From: UBA6163 sp041753075
Lineage (GTDB): Bacteria; Planctomycetota; Planctomycetia; Pirellulales; Pirellulaceae
Assembly: GCA_041753075.1 (NCBI GenBank)
Contig: JBGSVE010000088.1
Coordinates: forward strand, 1-37,152
Direction of reading: 5' to 3'
DNA: 37,152 nt
Shown one piece after another: positions 1 to 8,225 of the stretch; within the stretch, counting starts at the first letter, position 1, and the number at the start of each line of letters is the position of its first letter. A program made the translations under genes and the position numbers. Under the pieces are notes generated by a model, which saw nothing but the letters and a program-made list of their open reading frames with translations, did not search any database and was not told the DNA's origin.

Positions 1-1
1 G

Positions 2-334
2 GCGGCACCGATGGCGTTCGCAGCCGCTGGGCGAACCGCTGCGCCGGCTGCCAGTGCAGCCCCGACCGGCCCGGCGGCCGATGCGGCGAATATCGTGACC
101 ATCAAAGCACCGATGGTCGGCACGTTTTACAGCCGTCCCAATCCGCAATCCGAACCGTTCGTCAAAGTCGGCCAACGGATCGCGGCGGATACCACGATTT
201 GCATCATCGAAGCGATGAAAGTGTTCAACGAAATCCCAGCGGAAATCAGCGGTGTGGTGACGGCGGTGCTAGTCGATACCGAACAGCCCGTCGATTTTGG
301 TCGCCCTCTGTTCAAGATCGATACCTCGGCTTAG
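2..334 (+). CDS. accB: Biotin carboxyl carrier protein of acetyl-CoA carboxylase (5' end outside window)
   Basis: Carries the biotin that shuttles carboxyl groups between the biotin carboxylase and carboxyltransferase parts of acetyl-CoA carboxylase, the first committed step of fatty acid synthesis. The reading frame is open to the left edge, so only the C-terminal part (about 110 residues) is visible. It starts with an Ala/Pro-rich linker, followed by the biotinyl domain with 'APMVGTFY' and the biotin attachment motif 'EAMKV', whose Lys is the modified residue. The ATG at position 11 lies inside the linker and is probably not the true start, because the family is usually 150-170 residues long. 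The gene ends 4 bp before accC, the usual accBC arrangement, so the two are almost certainly cotranscribed. Confidence 0.95.
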   Translation, partial: AAPMAFAAAGRTAAPAASAAPTGPAADAANIVTIKAPMVGTFYSRPNPQSEPFVKVGQRIAADTTICIIEAMKVFNEIPAEISGVVTAVLVDTEQPVDFGRPLFKIDTSA

Positions 335-338
335 CGAC

Positions 339-1682
339 ATGTATAACCGGATTTTAATTTCCAACCGAGGTGAGATCGCCCTGCGCGTGATCCGTGCGTG
401 TCGCGAAATGGGTATCCAATCGGTGGCCGTTTACAGCGAAGCGGATCGCGACTCGATGCACGTTCGCTTGGCCGACGAAGCGTTCTGCATCGGCCCGGCC
501 CGCAGCGCCGAAAGCTATTTGCGCGTCGACCAAATCATCAGCGCCGCCGAAGTCGGTGGTGCCGATGCGATCCATCCGGGCTACGGGTTTCTGTCCGAGA
601 ACGCCCACTTCAACGAAGTCTGCCGAAGCTGCAAGATCGACTTCATCGGCCCGATGCCCGAAGCGATGGAAAAACTGGGCGACAAAAACACCGCGCGATC
701 AATCGCCATCGCGGCCGGCGTTCCCGTTGTGCCAGGCAGCGACGGTTTGATCGACTCCGACGCCGAAGCGATCCGCGTGGCCAAAGAAATCGGCTATCCA
801 GTGTTGATCAAAGCGACCGCCGGTGGTGGTGGCAAAGGCATGCGCGTCGCAACCGACGAAAGCGTGCTTTCGGCCGCGCTGCAACAAGCTCGCAACGAAG
901 CCCAGGCGGCGTTTGGCAACGGCGGGGTGTACCTCGAGCGTTACGTCGATCGTCCGCGACATATCGAAGTCCAAGTGATTGCCGACCATCACGGCAACGT
1001 CTTGCACTTGCACGAACGTGATTGCAGCGTCCAACGGCGGCACCAAAAGTTGATCGAGGAGGCGCCCAGTTCAACGTTGCCCGACGAAACTCGCAAAGCG
1101 ATTTGCGATGCCGCCGTGCGGATGGTGCGCGGTGCCAATTACACCAACGCCGGAACCGTCGAATTTATCGTTGATCGCAACAACGAATTCTTCTTTATCG
1201 AAGTCAACGCACGGATTCAAGTCGAGCATCCGGTGACGGAAATGATCACCGGCATCGACTTGATCAAGGAGCAGATTCGTGTTGCCAGCGGGCTGCCCTT
1301 GACGATGACTCAGGACCAGGTGCCGTGCATCGGTGCGGCGATCGAGTGTCGCATCAATGCCGAAAACCCGGACAAAAATTTCCAGCCCAATCCGGGCAAG
1401 ATTACCAGCATGTTTGCGCCCGGCGGGTTCGGCGTGCGGTTTGATTCCCATGCGTACTCGGGTTACACGGTGCCGCCACATTACGATTCAATGATTGGCA
1501 AGTTGATCGTTCACCGCGAAACTCGCGAGGAAGCGATCATCACGATGCGACGGGCATTGGCGGAATTGCAGGTCGAAGGCATTTCCACGACCGCCGCCTT
1601 CCACCTGCGTGTGCTACAACATCCCGAGTTTCTCGCCGGGCGCTGCGATACCAAGTTCGTCGATCGCGAATTGATTTCGTAA
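339..1682 (+). CDS. accC: Biotin carboxylase subunit of acetyl-CoA carboxylase
   Basis: Carries out ATP-dependent carboxylation of the biotin on AccB. The product from ATG 339 begins 'MYNRILISNRGEIALRVIRA', the classical AccC N-terminus, and is 447 residues long, typical for the family; an in-frame ATG at 297 lies inside accB and was not used. Visible motifs include the ATP-grasp glycine loop 'GGGGKGMR', 'HIEVQVIAD', 'ERDCSVQRRHQK' and the catalytic segment 'NARIQVEHPVTEM'. It lies directly downstream of accB. The carboxyltransferase genes accA and accD are not in the window. Confidence 0.97.
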   Translation: MYNRILISNRGEIALRVIRACREMGIQSVAVYSEADRDSMHVRLADEAFCIGPARSAESYLRVDQIISAAEVGGADAIHPGYGFLSENAHFNEVCRSCKIDFIGPMPEAMEKLGDKNTARSIAIAAGVPVVPGSDGLIDSDAEAIRVAKEIGYPVLIKATAGGGGKGMRVATDESVLSAALQQARNEAQAAFGNGGVYLERYVDRPRHIEVQVIADHHGNVLHLHERDCSVQRRHQKLIEEAPSSTLPDETRKAICDAAVRMVRGANYTNAGTVEFIVDRNNEFFFIEVNARIQVEHPVTEMITGIDLIKEQIRVASGLPLTMTQDQVPCIGAAIECRINAENPDKNFQPNPGKITSMFAPGGFGVRFDSHAYSGYTVPPHYDSMIGKLIVHRETREEAIITMRRALAELQVEGISTTAAFHLRVLQHPEFLAGRCDTKFVDRELIS

Positions 1683-1746
1683 CGTCGTTCCTTTCCACCA
1701 CACCGATCATCCAGGCACCACTAACCTTCTCAAGGCGCGACCACTC

Positions 1747-3027
1747 ATGCACAATCATCACCAACTCGACATCCGGCGCGTCGCCATCCTGTTCGCCGGC
1801 GGACCGGCGCCCGCCGCCAACGCGGTCATCAGCACCGCCGCGTTTTCGTTTATCGAAGAAGGTGCCCAGGTGTTCGGGATCAAGCACGGATACAGCCGCT
1901 TGGCCGATTACACGGCGGCCAGTCCGCTGCAAGAAGGCACCGATTACATCCGCTTCACGCAGGAGAATTTGACTCACGCGCGAACCAGCCGCGGCATCAT
2001 GATCGGCACCGCGCGAACCAATCCGGGCAAGCATGTCAGCAGCCCCGATCACTTGAAGAACGATGAATTGGTCGCACCGCTGCGACGTGTCTACGAAGGT
2101 CTGTGTTCACTCGAAGTCGATGCGTTGATTTCGATTGGTGGTGATGACACGCTGAAAACGGCCAACAAGTTGAAACTGTTTCAAGACGGATTGCCGGCCC
2201 AGGCCCGGCGGTTTCCGATCGTTCATTTGCCCAAGACAATTGACAATGATTACATGGGCATCGATTTTACGTTCGGCTACTTCACCGCAGTTGAAACGCT
2301 TGCCGAAGAAATTCGCAACCTGAACTTTGACGCCGCCGCCAGCCGCACGTATTTCCTGTGCGAAGCGATGGGCCGCAGCGCCGGTTGGTTGGCTTATGGT
2401 GCCGCGATTGCCGGCGAAGCGTCGATGGTGCTCAGTGTCGAAGACATTCAAGGCGAGTTAGCCGATGTCGAAGTTGATCCCGCGACCGGCCAGACGCGCA
2501 AAGTCATCGCGCTGGAAAAACTGATTGACCGCATGGTGGACATGATGATTGCCCGCGAGCGTGACGGTCGTCCGTATGGCACGATTGTGATCGCCGAAGG
2601 GTTGGCCGAATTTTTGCCGTCCAGTGCGCTCGAGGGCGTGGGCCGCGATGACCATGGACACATTCATATCGCATCGATCCACTTGGCTTCGCGGTTGGGC
2701 AAAATGTTGGCCGAACATTACACGAAGCGCACCGGCAAAACTCGCAAGATCAATGGCCTTCAGCTCGGTTACGAAGCCCGTTGTGCGGCACCGCATGCGT
2801 TCGATGTGATCCTGGGGTCGCAACTTGGTGTCGGTGCGTATCGCGCGCTCGTCGAGCAGAAGTTGAATGGTGTGATGGTATCGGTCAGCGGCCAATTTGA
2901 TCTGAAATTTGTGCCGTTTGATGAGCTGGTTGATCCAACGACTTTGGTGACGAAGGTTCGCTACATCGATCCCAAGAGCGACTTCTACCGACTAGCCCGC
3001 TTCCTCGAAGCCTGCGTCGATCATTAG
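1747..3027 (+). CDS. pfp: Phosphofructokinase, predicted pyrophosphate-dependent (PFK-A superfamily)
   Basis: Predicted to phosphorylate fructose 6-phosphate to fructose 1,6-bisphosphate in glycolysis, using PPi rather than ATP. The 426-residue product has 'ILFAGGPAPAAN' near residues 14-25, 'ISIGGDDTLKTA' (Asp134), 'LPKTIDND' (Lys163) and 'EAMGRSAGW' (residues 206-214). In this superfamily ATP enzymes have Gly at the two positions occupied here by Asp134 and Lys163, while Asp plus Lys marks PPi users, so cofactor specificity is an inference from well-known determinants. The PPi reaction is reversible and could also serve gluconeogenesis. The stop codon TAG overlaps the GTG start of queA by one base, which suggests translational coupling. 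The gene follows accC after 64 bp. Confidence 0.9.
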   Translation: MHNHHQLDIRRVAILFAGGPAPAANAVISTAAFSFIEEGAQVFGIKHGYSRLADYTAASPLQEGTDYIRFTQENLTHARTSRGIMIGTARTNPGKHVSSPDHLKNDELVAPLRRVYEGLCSLEVDALISIGGDDTLKTANKLKLFQDGLPAQARRFPIVHLPKTIDNDYMGIDFTFGYFTAVETLAEEIRNLNFDAAASRTYFLCEAMGRSAGWLAYGAAIAGEASMVLSVEDIQGELADVEVDPATGQTRKVIALEKLIDRMVDMMIARERDGRPYGTIVIAEGLAEFLPSSALEGVGRDDHGHIHIASIHLASRLGKMLAEHYTKRTGKTRKINGLQLGYEARCAAPHAFDVILGSQLGVGAYRALVEQKLNGVMVSVSGQFDLKFVPFDELVDPTTLVTKVRYIDPKSDFYRLARFLEACVDH

Positions 3028-4106
3028 TGAGTGAACTCGACCTCTATGATTTTGACCTGCCGCGCGAATTGATCGCACAGCATCCGCTGGCCAATCGCAC
3101 TGATTCGCGGCTGATGTTGGTCAACAGGCGAACCGGCGAAATCGAGCATTCGCACGTTCGTGATTTGCCATACTGGTTGCGCGAAGGCGATTCGTTGGTG
3201 CTGAACAACAGCCGCGTGATTCCGGCAAAGCTGGTTGGCTATCGAACCCAGACGCGTGGCCGTTGGCAAGGTTTGTTCTTGCGCTGTGATTCGCAATCGG
3301 GCACTTGGGAAGTGTTGACGAAAACGCGCGGCACGTTGCAGCCCGGCGAGATAATCATGATCCAAGATCGCGGCGGGCGCGATTCGATGCTGTTGCGCTG
3401 CGTGCAGCGGACCGATGATGGCCATTTATTGGCTGTCCCCGCAGCGATTGATCAATGGACAACGATTTCGAGCGACCCGTTTACGCTGTTGGAACAATTC
3501 GGGCGAATCCCATTGCCGCCGTACATTCGCGATGGCCAAATGGTCGATTCGGATTTGGTCGATTACCAAACCGTGTTCGCACAAGCGGCGGGCAGTATTG
3601 CGGCACCGACCGCCGGTTTGCATTTCACCGAGCCGTTATTGCGGACGATCCATAAGCGTGGTGTCTCGATTGCGAGTGTAACATTGCACGTTGGGATCGG
3701 AACGTTTCGTCCGATCGCCGTCGAGCGGTTGGATGATCACAAGATGCATCGCGAATGGGGTTCGATCGACGACGCGACGTGCGCGTCGTTAACGGCCAAC
3801 CGCACCGCCGGCGGACGCGTGGTTGCGGTGGGAACGACGTCGGTGCGGGTGCTGGAAAGCGCCGCAGCGGCGGCGGGCGGAAAGTTGACTCCGTGGTCAG
3901 GCGAGACCGATTTGTTCATCCGGCCCGGCCACCCATTTGCGGCAATCGACGCGTTGATGACCAATTTTCACTTGCCACGCAGCTCGTTGTTGGTGCTGGC
4001 CAGTGCGCTGGCGGGTCGCGAATTGATGATGCGAGCTTACCAAGAAGCGATTCGCGAAGAATACCGATTTTTCAGCTACGGCGACGCGATGTTGATTCAC
4101 GATTAG
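3027..4106 (+). CDS. queA: S-adenosylmethionine:tRNA ribosyltransferase-isomerase
   Basis: Transfers and isomerises the ribosyl group of SAM onto preQ1-modified tRNA to form epoxyqueuosine, the penultimate step of queuosine synthesis. The product (359 residues, family about 340-360) begins with 'LYDFDLPRELIAQHPLANR' and contains 'SLVLNNSRVIPAKL', 'AAPTAGLHFTEPLL', 'LHVGIGTFRPI' and 'TNFHLPRSSLL', all characteristic of QueA. The start is GTG at 3027, sharing its first base with the TAG stop of the upstream phosphofructokinase gene; no in-frame ATG occurs near the conserved N-terminus. No other queuosine gene is visible. Confidence 0.96.
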   Translation: MSELDLYDFDLPRELIAQHPLANRTDSRLMLVNRRTGEIEHSHVRDLPYWLREGDSLVLNNSRVIPAKLVGYRTQTRGRWQGLFLRCDSQSGTWEVLTKTRGTLQPGEIIMIQDRGGRDSMLLRCVQRTDDGHLLAVPAAIDQWTTISSDPFTLLEQFGRIPLPPYIRDGQMVDSDLVDYQTVFAQAAGSIAAPTAGLHFTEPLLRTIHKRGVSIASVTLHVGIGTFRPIAVERLDDHKMHREWGSIDDATCASLTANRTAGGRVVAVGTTSVRVLESAAAAAGGKLTPWSGETDLFIRPGHPFAAIDALMTNFHLPRSSLLVLASALAGRELMMRAYQEAIREEYRFFSYGDAMLIHD

Positions 4107-4220
4107 CCCATCGCAGCTCAACGCGAAAATCGAACTGCCAACATCGTTGGATTAAAGCAAGTTTAACGGTTGTGACGGTCGATACGTATCCTATTTGAGG
4201 TTCCTCACGGAAAACCCGCA

Positions 4221-5906
4221 ATGGGCTTGTTCGGCGCGATTCAAACGGCTAACAGTGGCTTGCAGGCGGCTCAGGTCGGCCTGCAGGTTGTTGGCAATAA
4301 TATCGCCAATGCCAATACGCCCGGCTACATTCGCCAACGCCTTGAACTGACACCGACCGTCGCGACCCGCGAAGGCGGTTTGCTGTTGGGCCACGGTGTC
4401 CGCACGACTGGCGTCACCCAGGTGATCGACAAGGCGCTGATCGAACGGTTGTTCGCTGCGGAGAACGCTGTCGCCGGCGGTGAAACGCTCGACCGAGCGT
4501 ACAACCAACTCGAAGAACTCGTGGGCCAGATCGATGGTCAAGGCATTCCCGGCCAACTGACCACATTCAATAACGCGCTGCATGACCTATCGACGCAGCC
4601 CGCCGATTCGTCGCTGCGTGACTTCGTAATCCTGCAGGGTGAATCGTTGGCGCGAGAAATTCGCACGACCTACGATTCGGCTGTCGAGCGGCAACTGGAG
4701 TTCGATGGTGAATTGAATGGGGTCGGCGAGCAGATGAACCGCTTGATCAAACGCATCGCCCAATTGAACGTCGAAATCTCGACCGTCGAAGGCGGCGGAA
4801 CCGTCGGCAGCGACGCCACCGGCCTGCGCGAACAACGCTACAACGCGCTCCAGGAGTTGTCTGGATTCGTCACGCTCAATATCCAAGAGCAAGCCAGCGG
4901 TGCGATCTCGGTGTTTGTTGGCGGCGATTACTTGGTTTCCGAGGGTAACTTTCGCGAAGTCTACACGGCCTTCGACATCGAAGATAACGGTCTCGAGGTG
5001 CGGATTCGTGCCACCGATTCGCCGCTGCAATCCAAGGGTGGCGTGTTCGGCGCAACCGTTCAAGCGCGCGATGAAATCTTCGGAAACTTTCTCACCGACC
5101 TCGATGAATTGGCCAAAGGACTGGTTCGCGCGATCAACGAAATCCATTCGCAAGGCCAAGGACGCATCGGATTCGATTCCGTTGTCGGCACAAGCGTCGG
5201 ACAAGTCGGTGTGCCGCTGCGAAACGCAAACCTGCCGTTCCCGCCCAAGAACGGTAACTTCGACATCAACGTCTTGGACGCCAACGGACAAGTCGTCAGC
5301 ACCCACACGATCAATGTCCGCGCGATCAATCAAGTCGGTGACTCGACGCTGGATTCCGTTGCCACCGACATTGACGCGATCGATGGCTTGACCGCCAGTA
5401 TTTCCTCCAACGGTAAGCTGACGATTTCGTCGCAGGCTCAAGTGTCGTTTACGTTTGGCAAAGACACCAGCGGATTTTTGTCAGCCGTCGGTGTCAATAC
5501 GTTCTTCACGGGATCCGGGGCCCAGGATATCGCCGTAAACGAAACGCTGCGGTCCAACAGCGACCTGTTGGCGATCAGCAGCACGGGCGTTGGCGAGGAC
5601 ACTGACACACTGTCCGCGTTGATTGACCTGGTCGATCGACCGCTGGACTCGCTCGGCGGAAAATCAGCTCGCGGAATCTTTGATGCGAACGTCGCGGTCT
5701 TGGGCCAACGGGTCAGTCTGCAGCGCAGCATCACCGAGGGTGCGAGCAACTACTTTGCGACGCTGGAAAGTCAGCATCTGGGGATCACCGGAGTCAACAT
5801 TGACGAAGAGTCGATTCGTTTGATCACGTACCAGCGGGCCTTCCAAGCGGCGTCGCGCGTGATTTCCGTGGCCAGTGAATTGTTGGATATTTTGGTCAAT
5901 TTGTAG
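4221..5906 (+). CDS. flgK: Flagellar hook-associated protein 1 (FlgK)
   Basis: Structural protein of the flagellar hook-filament junction, exported by the flagellar type III system. The 561-residue product has the conserved N-terminal rod/hook segment 'MGLFGAIQTANSGLQAAQ', then 'VVGNNIANANTPGYIRQR', and the matching C-terminal helix 'GVNIDEESIRLITYQRAFQA' ending '...ISVASELLDILVNL'. These two ends form the coiled-coil D0 domain, and the variable middle (about residues 150-480) is the exposed part. A short GGA about 9 nt before the ATG may serve as the ribosome binding site. No flgL, fliW, csrA or other flagellar gene is next to it, so it appears isolated between queA and a secreted protein gene. 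Confidence 0.95.
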   Translation: MGLFGAIQTANSGLQAAQVGLQVVGNNIANANTPGYIRQRLELTPTVATREGGLLLGHGVRTTGVTQVIDKALIERLFAAENAVAGGETLDRAYNQLEELVGQIDGQGIPGQLTTFNNALHDLSTQPADSSLRDFVILQGESLAREIRTTYDSAVERQLEFDGELNGVGEQMNRLIKRIAQLNVEISTVEGGGTVGSDATGLREQRYNALQELSGFVTLNIQEQASGAISVFVGGDYLVSEGNFREVYTAFDIEDNGLEVRIRATDSPLQSKGGVFGATVQARDEIFGNFLTDLDELAKGLVRAINEIHSQGQGRIGFDSVVGTSVGQVGVPLRNANLPFPPKNGNFDINVLDANGQVVSTHTINVRAINQVGDSTLDSVATDIDAIDGLTASISSNGKLTISSQAQVSFTFGKDTSGFLSAVGVNTFFTGSGAQDIAVNETLRSNSDLLAISSTGVGEDTDTLSALIDLVDRPLDSLGGKSARGIFDANVAVLGQRVSLQRSITEGASNYFATLESQHLGITGVNIDEESIRLITYQRAFQAASRVISVASELLDILVNL

Positions 5907-5945
5907 CGATCGGGCGTGACGCTCAAACTTTGCGCCGTTGGCATG

Positions 5946-6017
5946 ATCGGCCACCCGAAGGCAGTAACTCGCCATCGCGACGCAGTCCACTTGGCGACGA
6001 CTCTCGGGTGAGCCGAT
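5946..6017. other. Interrupted inverted repeat, possible structured RNA or terminator
   Basis: In the 141-bp gap after flgK, ATCGGC-CACCCGA (5946-5958) is complementary to TCGGGTG-A-GCCGAT (6004-6017), giving a 13-bp helix with one bulged A. A second helix inside it pairs TCGCCA (5969-5974) with TGGCGA (5992-5997). The two helices are separated by an asymmetric internal loop of 10 and 6 nt, and the terminal loop is 17 nt. There is no T-tract, so this is not a standard intrinsic terminator. It could be a leader structure for the downstream gene, an RNA stability element or a small RNA. I did not match it to any riboswitch consensus I know. Confidence 0.5.
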
Positions 6018-6047
6018 TGACTCGATAGGAAATGTTTCGCGCCACCG

Positions 6048-6665
6048 ATGGACCGGTATATCGCTATGCAATCGTCATCTCGCTTGGCCTTCTGCGCCGC
6101 CTTCGCCTTGTTGCCGACCGGTTCGCTGGTTGCCGGTGAAAGCGTTGACCGATTGGGCCGATTGTTCGGCTACAGTTGGTCCGACGGCTATCATGCGTGC
6201 GCCGAGGATTGCTTTCAAATGGGCGAAAATCTTCCGCCGCGAAGCTATGCGGCCGATCATTCGCGGCACACCGGGTCTCCAGCGACGCCGCACCACCACG
6301 CCGCCGGATGCGATAGACCCTGTTCGTCGACCACTGAGTTACACGATGCGCCCACTGACGTATACATCGCGCCGATTCCCACCGGACCGGTGATGGTGGA
6401 TGATTTTCATATACTGGAGCAATCATCGCCGTCGCCGCCGGCATTGCCCTATCAACCGACCGATCCGTCCCAGTCGCGCCCGTTCGACGCACCAAAGCCG
6501 CCGGCGACGATGGAACGTATTCCATCACCTGCAGCCGATCCGTTGTTGCCCGGTGATGCGCGAACACGAACACGCCAAACTCCGGCGGCCAAGGTTTCAT
6601 TACCCCGGCCCGGACCGCTTCGCATCAGCGTGCCAGCACCGCACCGCTTGCCAATGACGCGTTAA
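6048..6665 (+). CDS. Secreted proline-rich hypothetical protein
   Basis: Function not recognised. The product (205 residues from ATG 6048; a second in-frame ATG at 6066 gives 199) starts with a probable signal peptide, 'SSRLAFCAAFALLPTGSLVA', so it should be exported. The segment after it contains 'LFGYSWSDGYHACAEDC'. The C-terminal two thirds is rich in Pro, Ser and Thr with low complexity (for example 'SSPSPPALPYQPTDPSQ'), as in many planctomycete cell-surface proteins. No enzymatic motif was found. It sits between flgK and the sulfatase gene on the same strand, but nothing indicates a shared role. Codon use resembles that of its neighbours. Confidence 0.65.
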   Translation: MDRYIAMQSSSRLAFCAAFALLPTGSLVAGESVDRLGRLFGYSWSDGYHACAEDCFQMGENLPPRSYAADHSRHTGSPATPHHHAAGCDRPCSSTTELHDAPTDVYIAPIPTGPVMVDDFHILEQSSPSPPALPYQPTDPSQSRPFDAPKPPATMERIPSPAADPLLPGDARTRTRQTPAAKVSLPRPGPLRISVPAPHRLPMTR

Positions 6666-6730
6666 AGTATCATTACAAGTATCATGTTTTGCAAAGTCGT
6701 TTGATTTCCCAACCTGAAAGATGAACGTAG

Positions 6731-8224
6731 ATGAAATCCCATTTTAGGTTGACGTTTCGTCTCGCCATAACACTCGCCCTGGCAACCTTTGAGTTTGTTG
6801 CCCACGCTGCCGAGAAACAAACTCCCAACATCGTCATCGTCTTCATTGATGACATGGGCTATGGCGACATCAGCCCATTTGCGACTAACCAATACTCAAC
6901 GCCGAATCTCGACCGGATGGCTCGGGAAGGTCGCAAGTTCACCGACTTCGTTGTTTCGTCGGCGGTTTGCTCGGCGTCACGCGTTGCTTTGATGACCGGC
7001 TGTTATCACCAACGCGTTGGTATTTCCGGTGCGCTTGCACCCTCGGCAAAAATTGGTATTCACGAGGATGAAGTCACGATTGGCGAGTTGTGCCAATCGA
7101 AAGGTTATGCGACGGCCTGTATCGGCAAATGGCACCTCGGCCATCACGCCAAATTTTTGCCCAATCGACACGGCTTTGACCACTACTTTGGATTGCCCTA
7201 CAGCAACGACATGTGGCCGTTGCATCCCGGCAATGTCGCCAAGCTAAAGGAAAATCCGGCGGCGAAATCGGATTGGCCGTCGTTGCCGTTGGTCGAAGTT
7301 CATGGTGACGGCGAACCGGTCATCGTCAATGCCGACGTCCAACCGCGAGACCAAGAGCAATTAACCCGCCAATACACCGAACGCGCCACACAGTTCATTC
7401 GCGACAACCAATCGCGACCGTTCTTCTTGTACCTGCCGCATTCGATGGTGCATGTGCCGTTGTACGTTTCCGATGCGTTTCGTGGCAAAAGCGGTGCGGG
7501 GTTGTTTGGCGATGTGGTAATGGAAGTGGATTGGTCGGTCGGCCAGATTCTCGATACGCTTGATGAATTGCAACTGAGTTCCAATACCCTAGTGGTGTTC
7601 ACCAGCGACAACGGACCGTGGCTCTCCTACGGCGATCATGCCGGCCATGCCGGTCCGCTGCGCGAAGGCAAGGGAACGATGTTCGAAGGTGGTTATCGAG
7701 TGCCGACGCTGATGCGTTGGTCCGGCAAGGATGGTCACGATGCACACATTCCTCCGGGTACCGCCAGCGATCGATTGGCTTCGACCATCGATCTATTGCC
7801 GACCGTCGCCGCGTTGATCGACGCCCCGCTGCCATCGCATCCGATCGACGGTAAGAACATTTTGCCGTTGATGGTCGGCGATGAAACCGCCCAATCGCCG
7901 CACGAAGTTTTTTATTGCTTTTACGGAAACAAACTCGAAGCCATTCGCAGCGATCGCTGGAAACTGCACTTGCCACATCGTTATCGAACGCTCGCCGGTC
8001 GCTCCGGTGGAAGCGGTGGTAATCCGGCGAACTATGAAACCGCCGAGATTGGTATCGCGCTCTACGATTTGGACAACGACCCCGGCGAGACGACCGATGT
8101 AGCGGCCCAGAATCCTAATATCGTCGAGATGTTAAGTAACTACGCCGAACACGCAAGGTTTGATCTTGGCGATTCGGATCCCCAGGTCAAGGGTCTCGGG
8201 GTGAGACCCGCGGGGCGATTGTAG
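6731..8224 (+). CDS. Secreted sulfatase (formylglycine-dependent, arylsulfatase A type)
   Basis: Predicted to hydrolyse sulfate esters, probably from sulfated polysaccharides or related glycans outside the cytoplasm. The 497-residue product has an N-terminal signal peptide ending near 'FEFVAHAAEK'. The metal-binding 'FIDDMGYGD' is at about residues 38-46, and the formylglycine site 'VCSASRVALMTGC' has Cys80 and Arg84, a C-x-A-x-R variant of the usual C-x-P-x-R. 'IGKWHLGHH' (Lys133, His135) and 'FTSDNGPW' are further active-site motifs. A maturase (anaerobic SME or FGE) must act on Cys80, but none is encoded here. The substrate cannot be told from sequence. Its stop codon is one base from that of the convergent DUF1501 gene. 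Confidence 0.94.
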   Translation: MKSHFRLTFRLAITLALATFEFVAHAAEKQTPNIVIVFIDDMGYGDISPFATNQYSTPNLDRMAREGRKFTDFVVSSAVCSASRVALMTGCYHQRVGISGALAPSAKIGIHEDEVTIGELCQSKGYATACIGKWHLGHHAKFLPNRHGFDHYFGLPYSNDMWPLHPGNVAKLKENPAAKSDWPSLPLVEVHGDGEPVIVNADVQPRDQEQLTRQYTERATQFIRDNQSRPFFLYLPHSMVHVPLYVSDAFRGKSGAGLFGDVVMEVDWSVGQILDTLDELQLSSNTLVVFTSDNGPWLSYGDHAGHAGPLREGKGTMFEGGYRVPTLMRWSGKDGHDAHIPPGTASDRLASTIDLLPTVAALIDAPLPSHPIDGKNILPLMVGDETAQSPHEVFYCFYGNKLEAIRSDRWKLHLPHRYRTLAGRSGGSGGNPANYETAEIGIALYDLDNDPGETTDVAAQNPNIVEMLSNYAEHARFDLGDSDPQVKGLGVRPAGRL

Positions 8225-8225
8225 T

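Noticed and set aside
398..1021. Long alternative frame within accC
   Set aside because: Arg-rich out-of-frame translation of a conserved gene, typical of high-GC shadow frames.
4150..4190. Possible sigma-28 flagellar promoter (TAAAG and GTCGATAC) upstream of flgK
   Set aside because: The spacing between the two boxes is 17 nt by my count instead of the 11 expected, so the match is probably fortuitous.
4207..4211. ACGGA near the flgK start resembling a CsrA binding core
   Set aside because: A five-base match in a Shine-Dalgarno position is too common, and no csrA gene is visible.
6665..6685. Direct repeat AAGTATCAT twice at a 12-bp period before the sulfatase gene
   Set aside because: Short, AT-rich and without flanking promoter features; could be chance.
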